Origin: Odontesthes bonariensis
Taxonomy: Eukaryota > Chordata > Actinopteri > Atheriniformes > Atherinopsidae
Assembly: GCF_027942865.1 (NCBI RefSeq)
Contig: NC_134524.1
Span: forward strand, 3,916,536 to 3,980,535
DNA length: 64,000 nt
Reading direction: 5' to 3'
Each line of letters begins with the position of its first letter. Position 1 is the stretch's first letter. A program made the position numbers and the translations under genes. A model generated the notes under the pieces. The model was not told the DNA's origin, made no database searches, and worked only from the letters and a program-made list of their open reading frames with translations. This document shows, one piece after another, positions 36,120 through 45,365 of the stretch.

Positions 36120-39100
36120 ATGTTTCCTCTGCAGCTCCTCGCTCTGTTCTTCATCTCCTCCGCGACACTCGAGGCTCCGGAGGAGGAGAAGAAGAAGAAG
36201 GAGCAGGAGGAGAAGAAGAAGAAGGATGAGATGGGCAGACAGGAGGAGACGCAGAGTCAGTACGACCTGATGTTCAGGAGGGGAGACCTGCTGGAAGTTC
36301 CCCGGACTCTGTTCACACACTTTGGGATTTACCTGGGCGGAGGCAGGTGAGTCCTGGGGGGGGCAGGTGAGTCCTGGGGGGGGGCAGGTGAGTCCTGGGG
36401 GGGGAGGTGAGTCCTGGGGGGGGGGGGCAGGTGAGTCCTGGAGGGGGGGGTCAGGGTCAGGTGAGCCACACGGGCTGATGATGCTGCAGTCTGATTGGTC
36501 CTCTTTGTCTTTACTTTCAGGCTTTCTCCTTTTCTTCCTTTTTGATCTGCTGACACATTATTTCATTTATTCATTATTTTATCTTCTTTTTTCATTTGCT
36601 TTCCTTTCCTCTCATTTCCTTTCCTTTCCCCTTGTCTACCCTTTCATGTCTCTCCCTCACATTCTTCTCCCTCCTCTCCTCTTTTGTTTCCTGCAGAGTC
36701 GCTCACTTCATCCCGGACATCATGCCCATAATCTCCAACGACCCGTTCAGAATCAAACAGATGGTCACCAACACCAGACTCATCCTGGGCGTGATCACTA
36801 AGGTACCAGATATGATTATATTAACCCAGAACCAGACCGCCCTCCTTCCTTTCCTCCATCCCTTTTGGACTTGAAATATGATTTCTTTGGAATTTTAATG
36901 GCATTTACCCAAAATAACCGAAAAACAAACTTCTTCAGTTATCTTCAGTTCGTACAGACATTCAATACATTAAGTTCAATACTTCATCAATCCCAGAAGG
37001 AAAATGATGTCAGTGCAGTATTAATTATCATTATGGTCATGCATTTGGCAGATTATTTTATCTAAAGCGACTTACAAATGAGGATATAACATTACAGCTA
37101 ACATCAAAGTTAACGGTAAGCTAACATCAAAGCTAACGATAAGCTAACATCAAAGCTAACATCAAAGTTAACGGTAAGCTAACATCAAAGCTAACATCAA
37201 AGTTAACGGTAAGCTAACATCAAAGCTAACAATAAGTTAACATCAAAACTAACATCAAAGCTAACGGTAAGCTAACATCAAAGCTAATGATAAGCTAACA
37301 TCAAAGTTAACATCAAAGCTAACGGTAAGCTAACATCAAAGCTAACGGTAAGCTAACATCAAAGCTAACATCAAAGCTAACATCAAAGCTAACAATAAGC
37401 TAACATCAAAACTAACATCAAAGCTAACGGTAAGCTAACATCAAAGCTAACAATAAGCTAACATCAAAGCTAATGATAAGCTAACATCAAAGCTAATGAT
37501 AAGCTAACGTTAAGCTAACATCAAAGTTAACGGTAAGCTAACATCAAAGCTAACATCAAACCTAACATCAAAACTAACATCAAAGCTAACATCAAAGCTA
37601 ACATCACAGCTAACAATAAGCTAATATCAAAGCTAATGATAAGCTAACATCAAAGCTAACATCAAAGCTAACGGTAAGCTAACATCAAAGCTAACATCAA
37701 AACTAACATCAAAGCTAACGGTAAGCTAACATCAAAGCTAACATCAAAACTAACATCAAAGCTAACGGTAAGCTAACATCAAAGCTAACGGTAAGCTACA
37801 CAGAAGGAAACCAGCTGTCTCACTCACATAGCCGCTAACATAACAATGGACTCGTCTCCGTCTCTCTGTTAGCATTAGCATTAGCATTAGCATTAGCGGC
37901 TAACAGCCTGAATCCCGCCTTCACTACCTGGTCCTCCTTCCTCCGCCGCTGGGGCAACATTGGACCCCTTTTTTTGGTGATAAATAAATCTAAAGTTTTC
38001 TGTTTCCTTTTCATATTTTACATTAATTAGCAAACAACAAATCCCGCTAATAACATCAGCTTTGACCTCCAGGGCTCCGTCATGTCGTGGGAGGGGGGGG
38101 GGGGGGGGGGGAGGGGGGGGGGGCGGCTGGGAGATACCACATTTCAAAAGGGGATACAAGTGTTGGGGAAGATGATACTTAGATAAATTGATTGTGTTGT
38201 TCAGAATTTCATTTGTAGTTAATTTATATGTATTAAGTAATAGAATAATCAATACAAATTGACACAGAGTAATTCCATAAATTCATTTTAAAGAATAAAA
38301 GAAAAACAAACATTTACATTTTCCCCTGGAGCCAATTGACGCCCATGTACTTAGGCTACTGAGGCTAGTTGGTAGCTCTGAGTTAGCGTAGCTTCTGGAG
38401 ATAGCCGCACCTGAACTGTTGATAGGATAGAAAGTGACTCTATTCCCACTACGATACTTCCAGGTGCTTAAAACCTGGTAGAATTATTAAAATTTTCTTG
38501 AGAATTGCCGTCTGGTTGACAGACATGTTGCATTATTAACTGATGCCCATTGAACATACTGTCGTAGAGCATTAGAAACGTGAGAACTGGTCATAACTTA
38601 GCAGAGAAACCAAAGGCTGGCATAAAGCTGGAGGCTCAGAGGACACATTTGGGCTAAAAGCGATCTTACTTGTGTGTCTTCAGTGCGGCAGCGTGAGGCT
38701 GGACTCGGTGGAGGACTTCGCCTACGGATCAGACATCCTGGTCAACCCCATGGACAAGGTGACCTGCTTTTAATGAAGTAATCTGCATTTAATTTATTAT
38801 CTGTTCGGCGGCTGGACGTAAACATCTCAAAACATCCTGCATGTAGAGATGGAAGCAGGATAAAATGAGCATTATGTTCATTAAACAGAACTGTAGGAGC
38901 TATTTGTAAAGTTAGTTTTTAGTTTTTTGGTTCTGGTTCTAGTAACTTTATTTGATTAATTTCAGCGCTTTATTTAGATTAGATGGAGTCCCAGCATGCA
39001 CCTGGGTGGGCCGATGTTTTTTTTTACCAGGGAAAAGGAGAGAGCAGCAGGTTTTCTGTGTTCTTTTGTTTGTTTTATCGTTTTTTAAATAAATCATCAG

Positions 39101-42100
39101 AAAACGCAAGAATTCATGAGATTAGATTAGATTAGATTAGATTAGATTAGATTAGATTAGATTAGATTATACTTTATTTATCCCACACGGGGAAATTCGC
39201 TTTCCACAATAGCAACAACAGACATGAACAAGAAATTAAAAAAGAGAAATTAAAAAAAAAGAGAAAAAGCAAGTACTAAAAAGTAAATAATATTGCACAT
39301 TATGAAGTTGAAATGAATAAAATATAAAATAAATACGGATAGAGAAAAATCTCTCTGTGAGTGGGGGATCATCTTCTTTTGCCTGCGTTAAACCACATCC
39401 CCCATGGTGCATCAGTGGCCTTTTGATTTAGTTTAATTTTAAGTTTAATTTGTTTTTTTTATGGACAAATGGTCCCTACAAGCAGCTTTGCCTTCTGTGA
39501 GATGTGTGAGGTCTTTTTGTGGCTTAATTTCTGAAAAAAGCCTGCTTAAACTTTGAACTGAGAGAATCTGGAGGGATTAAAGATGTGAAATAGCAGCTGA
39601 GCTGCGGTCTCTGCCGGCTCTCTGCAGATGTGCAGCCGTGCGGCGCTGCAGGGAGACGAGGTGGCCCGGCGGGCGGAGAAGCTGCTGGGGGACGTGGCCT
39701 ACAGCCTGCTGTGGTACAACTGCGAACACTTCGTCATGTACTGCCGATACGGCACCGTCATGAGCTTCCAGACCTTTCAGGTGACCAAACAGAGGAAATG
39801 CATCTGCTTTTCCTCAGCCAAACTGCTCCGTTTAGCAGCAATAAGGGTCTCCTTTTCTGTTCCTTTTCTTCTGGATAACAAGATGGAGTCTAAATGATCA
39901 GTAAAAAAAAGGGGCGTGTTAATCACACCATCAGAAACACGCTAAAAAATCAGCTAAAATGTTAGTTGATGTGTAGAAAGGAAGGCAGCTGAGCTCCCAG
40001 AGCAGGGACGGTGCTGGGCATACAGCTGTACGGGGGCCCAGGCCCCCTGCCAGAACCCCACCAGCAACACTGCCTTACTCTACACAGAAAATGAGCCTGT
40101 ACTGGATGTAGAAGAACATTTATTCAAATGTGCATGAACCTCAACAGGTTAAACGGAGCTATAGGCTATCCAAGCAAATAAAAAAAAACATTTCAGCCAT
40201 TTAGCTTTTCAATTCCTCCTTCTGTAGCTCATCAAACATAATCAAGTAAACCTTTTACAAGAGGCAATATTACTAAAAAAACACAGTATTACAATATTTA
40301 TGTTTTAATCTCTCTATAATACGGTCAATAAATACTTCTACTAGAGGGAATATTGCAAAATAAAAAGTCAGAATCTTAAATTAAGAGTCCCTGATATGGT
40401 CTGATAAGTTATTCCCCTGATTGAGTATCCTTTTAAACTAGCCTACCCACAGTTTACCCATTTATCATGCCTAAAATAGTTTAGTAAATAGGCTTTAATA
40501 GGCAGAATAGGATATTGTCTCCTGTTTTTCATCTGCCATGGAACCAGACACTGTTTAAGCCTAAATGCAAACGTTGTGTATTTGACGTCAAAATTAGAGT
40601 GGCCTATAGGTCGGCGTGGGCGTCGACACAACAGAGAAAACAAATCTCTCACCTCCCTCCACTTCATGCTCAGTTCTCCTTGTTGCTTCTCTGTCACGAT
40701 GACGGGAATCCATCAGTGTGCAGTGGTTCATACAGCCGACTACACTTCCATTGGCACAATGTGGGGGCTACCGTCCGCTGATAAAAGACGTGCGGGCCGC
40801 AGGATCTTCCCTTCCACACGGTCCATTCGCTGAACATGCCTGCGAATACAACCTCTTCACTTCACTCTTTGGTAGCTCTATGCAGCTTTGGGAGGTTACT
40901 GGTTGAAACAGGGAAAATCAGGCCTGTGTTATTCTTCCTTGGCACATCAGTCTTAGCGTAGTCTGAAGGATGGATGTGGGAGTGTTAATTTCGTCAGCTT
41001 TTTTTTAATTTAGTCTTAGTCTTAGTCACAATGTCGAAAATCAACTTTAGTCTTAGTCAAATTTGAGTCATTTTAGTCATTTTAGTCAACACTGTATAGA
41101 ATAAAACTTCTCCACACACGGCGGCATGATCAATCATTATCATGCAGGTTGTTTTGTTGTCCTTCGCGTTGTAAACGAAATGGCTCCATACATCCAGGCG
41201 TTCTTTTCGCCCAGCTCCAACAAACCGTACACCGGTATCCGAGCCCGACGCCATGACTGGACTGCAAAGTTGAACTAGCTACGGTTAAGTTATAGCTAGC
41301 TACCGGCTACGTTACTTGACATGGGAAGGGCCTAAACTCAACTGAACTGGACAGGCGCCGTGCAGGACAAACAGGGCAACAGCGCGTAATCTTCTATGAA
41401 GTTCAAGAAACACTTATATTAACAATTACAAATTACAAATCAGTTATGAACGATTACATTTATTAATGTCCATTCGTCCATGGCTTGTAAATTTCGTCTT
41501 GTCTTAGTCTCGTTAACGAAAATCATTTTTTATTCTCGTCATATTTTTATTTTCTGGAAGAGATTTTGTGCGTCATCGTCTCGTCATCGTCACGGGAAAA
41601 AGGGGCGTTAACGAAATATTTTCGTCATCGTCCTGGTTGACGAAATTAACACCTGTACGTGGGAATGTTTACAGAGGCACGTGTCCCGGTAAAAAGTGTC
41701 TGGTGACGTGCCTGGAACAGAGAAGTGTGGACAGATATGCTTCAGCTGCGTTTCTCTTATTTCTGTATTTTAATCGGGTTCTGGTCCCGAAAATCATCAA
41801 AACTCGTCTGAAAGATTCAGTAAAATCCCAAGAAACTCCTAAATGCTGGGCAGAGATGGTGAAACCTGGGCCTGATTCCTGACATTTAGCTGCAGATTAA
41901 CGCTGATCGCAGACCGGAGTCTCTCTCTAATTGGGTTAAGCCTCCCTGTTGCAGCAACAGGTCGGCGGTGAAAGCTCCTTTGTTTGTGCAGCAGGCTGTC
42001 TGATTGCAGGCTGCCATTAAGAGGATGCGAGTTGTGAAAGAACGGAGCAAACAAGGTGCTGCTGTTTGCCTGGATGGAACAAAGGTGGAATTGAGTGAAG

Positions 42101-44468
42101 GCAAGAAACCGTGTTAAAGATAAAGTAAACAGACGCAGAATGAGCAGAACAAACAGACGTAAATATAAAGAAGCAGAGTTTCTGCAGTTAGATGGATGTA
42201 GGAATGTAAACGTCCTCTTTTAAACTAAAGAATTCAATGTTGAGCGTTAATATTTGATCAATTATTACTAGGGCTGTGCAACGATTAACATGTTTAATCT
42301 AATTAATCACATGATTTCCCTGATTAATCACGATTAATCGCATTTGTACGCAAAATCCAAAAATGAATCCGAAAGTAGTGTATAGCTTTTAGCATTTAGT
42401 TTTATTTTAAATGTGCTGCCATATGAATGAAAGTGCCATAACATTTGTTGTGCAAACACACTTTTAACATCAGCATCTTTCTGTAGTTTTTATGTAGAAG
42501 CCTCGCTCCACTGTCTGTTTCCTTGAATGACTTGCTGCTATCAGTTGTGTGTTTTGCCTTTAAGTGATATTTTAGACTGGAACTACTACGCTGAGAAGAC
42601 AATTCAACTTGGCAGTGTTTACAGATGACTTTGGTTCTGTCGACTCCGCCGTCTGGAAGAACTTTAACATGAAAATGGCCGAGTAAAAGTTCCGTACCCT
42701 TCTCCATGTTTGGTGGATCCGCCGATTACTTTCTTTTCCTGTTCCACAGCAGACAGCAACAGACTTTTACAAAATAAAAGCCTGTGAGCAACAGACTTTT
42801 ACAATAATAAAATAAATAATGAAACGGGGGGGTCTGTGGCGTAGTGGGTTGAGCAGGCGCCCCATGTACAGAGGCTTTAGTCCTCGCTGCAGCTGGCCCC
42901 GGTTTGAGTCCCGTATCGGACGGCCCTGTGCTGCGTGTCGTTCCCCCTCTCTCTGCCCCCTGCTTCCTGTCTCTCTGAACTTTCCTATCCATTAAAGGCA
43001 CAAAAGCCCCAAAAAGTTATATATAAAAAATAAAATTAAAAAAACCTGCGTTTATGCGCATTTATCTATGTTAAATAACTAACGAGTTAACTCGCCCAGC
43101 CCTAAATATTAGGTTTTATTTCACTTTCTTTCTCAGCATTTTCATAGAAAGTTATTTAGACAAGACGAATAAACATCACTGATAATTGATCAATAATCTG
43201 CACCCAACATCGCAGCATCCTATTCATCCTGGAACAGAACGATGTCTCCATCCAGTGGTCGAGACTTAAAATTCCACCATTTATTTATTTCATGTTAATC
43301 ATTTAATTTACATGGACAGAAACTGTTTCCTGGATCTTATGAAGTCCTCATGCTGTTTATTCCTCACTGTAATTAAACAGTAAATGGTGTAACAACTCAG
43401 ATAAGGTGTCTAAACCTCTGATTCTGCTGTGAACTCAACTTTAGGTGGATATGTAATTACTCGGTTTAGCTTCCTCCTGACGAAACAACCATAAGAAAAA
43501 CACTAAATAACATGTGAGATATAGAAATTACACTAAAGGGCAGAAGACAACACTAAACAGATGCCAATTCACCACAAAGTGATGCAAAACGACCACAAAT
43601 AAGTGAAAAACAACCAACGAAAACACCATTAAAGGAAGAAAAATGGCAACAAAAGACATAAATCAACTAGAAATGATTATAAAGTGCTAAATTCTGTCAA
43701 AGTGGCACAAAATGGCAGCAAAGGAATGCAAAAGAGCTACCAGTGAATGACTTCAAAGAGGCACAAAATGACAAATATATGCAAACTTTTCATGAAAGGC
43801 CAAAAATTGGAAGAAAGATTTCTGCACAGACAAAAAATAACAAATAAAAAAGCAGAAAATAGTTTGTAAAGCAATGCAAACTGACTATAAAGGGACGTAA
43901 AATGACCACCTTTGGATCCAAAATGATGATAAAGGGACATAAAACATCTACAATGGGCTACAGGACAACAAAGAAAAGCTAAATTACAATAAAAGATGTA
44001 AAATAACCGTAAAACAACCACAAAGGGATGCAAAATGAGCATAAAGAAATGAGAAAAAGGCTCCAATGGGAAGCAAAATGGCACCAGAAAGGGTTCAAAA
44101 CAACTTTAGATGTTTGAGTTTGTGATTAAAATGATCCAAAATGAGCACAGAGTGGCACAAAATGGGAATTAATTAAGGTGAATTTATACAACGGGATGCC
44201 AAACTGACACCAAATGTAAAAGGAAACAAAATGAACCCAGAAGCAGATAAAAAGGAGCTGAAGAAACGGAGAAAAAACATGGCTTTAATCCCGTTTTAAT
44301 CCTCTCCATCAGTTCTGTAAGACGGTCCGGAAGCTGCTGCTGAGTCGGCGCGTTGCCAAGGTGACGGCGGTGCTGGGGGCGTGTTTCCTGGTCTACCTGC
44401 GAGCCGTGAACACCTGGTCCGCCCTGCTGGCCGTGCTGCTGCCTTTCCTCGTGTGGATGGCCGCGTGA
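36120..44468 (+). CDS. lrat: Lecithin retinol acyltransferase, tandem paralogue 2
   Basis: Five coding exons: 36120-36346, 36697-36802, 38684-38758, 39628-39780 and 44313-44468. All junctions are GT-AG and phases agree, giving 238 residues. Predicted activity is acyl transfer from phosphatidylcholine to retinol, as for the upstream paralogue. A hydrophobic start (FPLQLLALFFISSA) is followed by a Lys/Glu-rich tract at residues 21-37 not seen in paralogue 1. The core is RGDLLEVPRTLFTHFGIYLG, with His67, His79 (VAHFIPD) and Cys168 (YNCEHFV) equivalent to human His60/His72/Cys161. A C-terminal hydrophobic anchor ends VWMAA. The last intron is at the same place as the single intron of paralogue 1; the three earlier introns are extra. 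Exon 1 ends in a run of repeated splice donors (see 36344-36466). Confidence 0.9.
36344..36466 (+). repeat. Tandem repeat of CAGGTGAGTCCTGG(G)n at the exon 1 donor of LRAT paralogue 2
   Basis: The exon 1 splice donor is repeated: GT dinucleotides of near-identical donors start at 36347, 36367, 36388, 36407, 36431 and 36461. Five have the strong GTGAGT form and the last is GTGAGC. They are separated by runs of 7-12 G, giving quadruplex-forming potential. Only the first donor keeps the protein open, because the next in-frame codon is TGA (36348-36350). Confidence 0.9.
36990..37800. repeat. GCTAACATCAAA tandem array in intron 2 of LRAT paralogue 2
   Basis: From about 37096 the sequence is built of GCTAACATCAAA (12 bp) alternating with GCTAACGGTAA and GCTAATGATAA modules. 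It is preceded at 37040-37085 by GCATTTGGCAGATTATTTTA and AAGCGACTTACAAATGAG, a motif common in dispersed fish repeats. It may be the flank from which the array grew. Confidence 0.9.
37801..38683. other. Remainder of intron 2, with G-run
   Basis: Contains a (TTAGCA)n-like stretch at 37869-37897 and an almost pure guanine run of 33 bp (38091-38123) broken only by A and C. No gene seen. Confidence 0.6.
39117..39215. repeat. (GATTA)n with LINE-like 3' tail
   Basis: About ten GATTA units (39117-39168), then TACTTTATTTATCCCACACG and GGGGAAATTC, a motif common at the ends of fish non-LTR elements. Probably a truncated retroelement tail whose terminal microsatellite expanded. It lies in intron 3 of LRAT paralogue 2. 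Confidence 0.65.
39781..40982. other. Intron 4 of LRAT paralogue 2, left part
   Basis: No exon. A GC-rich patch at 40003-40070 (GGGGGCCCAGGCCCCCTGCC) looks like part of an old repeat. Short frames at 40443-40906 are unconvincing. Confidence 0.4.
40983..41651. mobile_element. MITE with TGTTAATTTCGTCA termini
   Basis: The ends TGTTAATTTCGTCA (40983-40996) and TGACGAAATTAACA (41638-41651) are perfect inverted repeats. Subterminal TTAGTCTTAGTC and TTTCGTCATCGTC modules occur at the two ends. No transposase frame is seen. Target duplication is not clear, so superfamily is left open (hAT is possible). Confidence 0.7.
41652..42268. other. Intron 4 spacer
   Basis: Intronic sequence between two DNA transposons. 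No feature recognised. Confidence 0.4.
42402..42707 (-). pseudogene. Truncated hAT transposase, BED zinc-finger part (copy 2)
   Basis: A minus-strand frame of 101 codons starts MEKGTELLLGHFHV, with the ICKHCQ cysteine pair and YHLKAKH histidines of a BED finger. It is nearly identical to the frame at 7149-7442. No catalytic domain follows, so it cannot move itself. Confidence 0.75.
42825..43030 (+). mobile_element. tRNA-derived SINE
   Basis: The insertion begins GGGGGGGTCTGTGGCGTAGTG. It has an A-box-like TGGCGTAGTGGG (42836-42847) and a B-box-like GGTTTGAGTCC (42900-42910) at tRNA-like spacing, making an RNA polymerase III promoter. A GC-rich body and an A-rich end (TATATAAAAAATAAAATT) follow. 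The paralogous hAT copy lacks it, which defines both ends within a few bases. Confidence 0.75.
43105..43499. other. Intron 4 spacer
   Basis: AT-rich intron DNA, nothing recognised. Confidence 0.4.
43500..44270. repeat. Degenerate ACAAAATGACCACAAAG-type repeat
   Basis: Loose repetition of GGCACAAAATG, GACCACAAA and GCAACAAAG modules. It is the complement of the repeat type at 35390-35945. It fills the end of intron 4, just before the last exon of LRAT paralogue 2. Confidence 0.65.
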
Positions 44469-44574
44469 ACGGACACGCGACTGAACTTTAAATCTAAATG
44501 TTTTTGTAAGTGAGTTTGCAGAATTAATCTGGAGAATGTTTCATTAATAAATCCTTTATTCTGTAATACCTCCC

Positions 44575-44601
44575 AATAAAATAAATCATTTCAAATAAAG
44601 T
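44575..44601 (+). terminator. Polyadenylation signals of LRAT paralogue 2
   Basis: AATAAA hexamers at 44575-44580 (overlapped by AATAAAATAAA) and about 44595 lie 107-130 bp after the stop codon at 44468. T- and GT-rich DNA follows (GTGTTATTG, TTTGTTTGTTTC), as expected for a cleavage region. Confidence 0.6.
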
Positions 44602-44629
44602 GTTATTGATTAACTTTTAGTGATTTGTT

Positions 44630-45150
44630 TGTTTCATGTTTAAATGTTTTTTAATTTAATTTAATTTAGATTTTTTGTTTAACTTAATTTAATATTTTTT
44701 TTGTTTAGTTTAAATTTGTTTTATTTTATTTTATTTAGATTTTTTTGTTTAATTGAATTTAATAATTTTTTTGCTTAATTTAAATTTATTTTATTTGATT
44801 TGGATTTTTTTTTTAATTGAATTTAATATTTTTTTGTTTAGTTTAAATTTGTTTTATTTTATTTTATTTAGATTTTTTTGTTTAATTGAATTTAATAATT
44901 TTTTTGCTTAATTTAAATTTATTTTATTTGATTTGGATTTTTTGTTTAATTGAATTTAATATTTTTTTGTTTAGTTTAAATTTGTTTTGTTTTTATTTTA
45001 TTTTGTTTTTTTTTTGTTTAATTAAATATAATTAATTTTTTTGTTTAGTTTAAATTCATGTTATTTTATGTTATTTTATTTTGTTTTAATTTTTTTTGTT
45101 CAATTGAATTTAACTAATTTTTTGTTTAGTTTTAATTAGTTTTATTTTAT
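44630..45150. repeat. AT-rich degenerate minisatellite
   Basis: About 100-bp and shorter modules built on TTTTTTGTTTAGTTTAAATT and TTTAATTGAATTTAATA. The same unit type returns at 45785-46015 inside rbm46 intron 1. No coding value. Confidence 0.8.
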
Positions 45151-45365
45151 TTTACGCTCACAAGTTGTCCCGCCTTCCGCATCGTGGAAAACGTCGCTGA
45201 TTGGTGGACAGTGTAAAGGCGTCACGTCTGTCACTGTCCCTTGTCAAACCGTTTCCAGGCAACGCTGCGTCTTTTCCCGGCGAAGTTTTTATTGAGCTCC
45301 GTTGTCCGAACGTCGTTGCTGGAGCCTTTAATTCCGAAGAGGACAAGTTTTACATCTGAGAAGAA

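Larger units (their letters stand above)
42269..43104 (-). mobile_element. hAT-type element, copy 2, inverted and with a SINE insertion
   Basis: Termini TAGGGCTGTGCAACG and CTCGCCCAGCCCTA. The flanks ATTATTAC and AATATTAG match at 6 of 8 bases, consistent with an old hAT target duplication. The body is the reverse complement of the copy at 6830-7530, including the BED-finger frame. It differs by a SINE inserted near 42825. Confidence 0.8.

Noticed and set aside
42836..42910. Functional tRNA gene
   Set aside because: A- and B-box-like motifs are present, but no complete cloverleaf is seen and a SINE body and A-rich tail follow; it is a SINE head.
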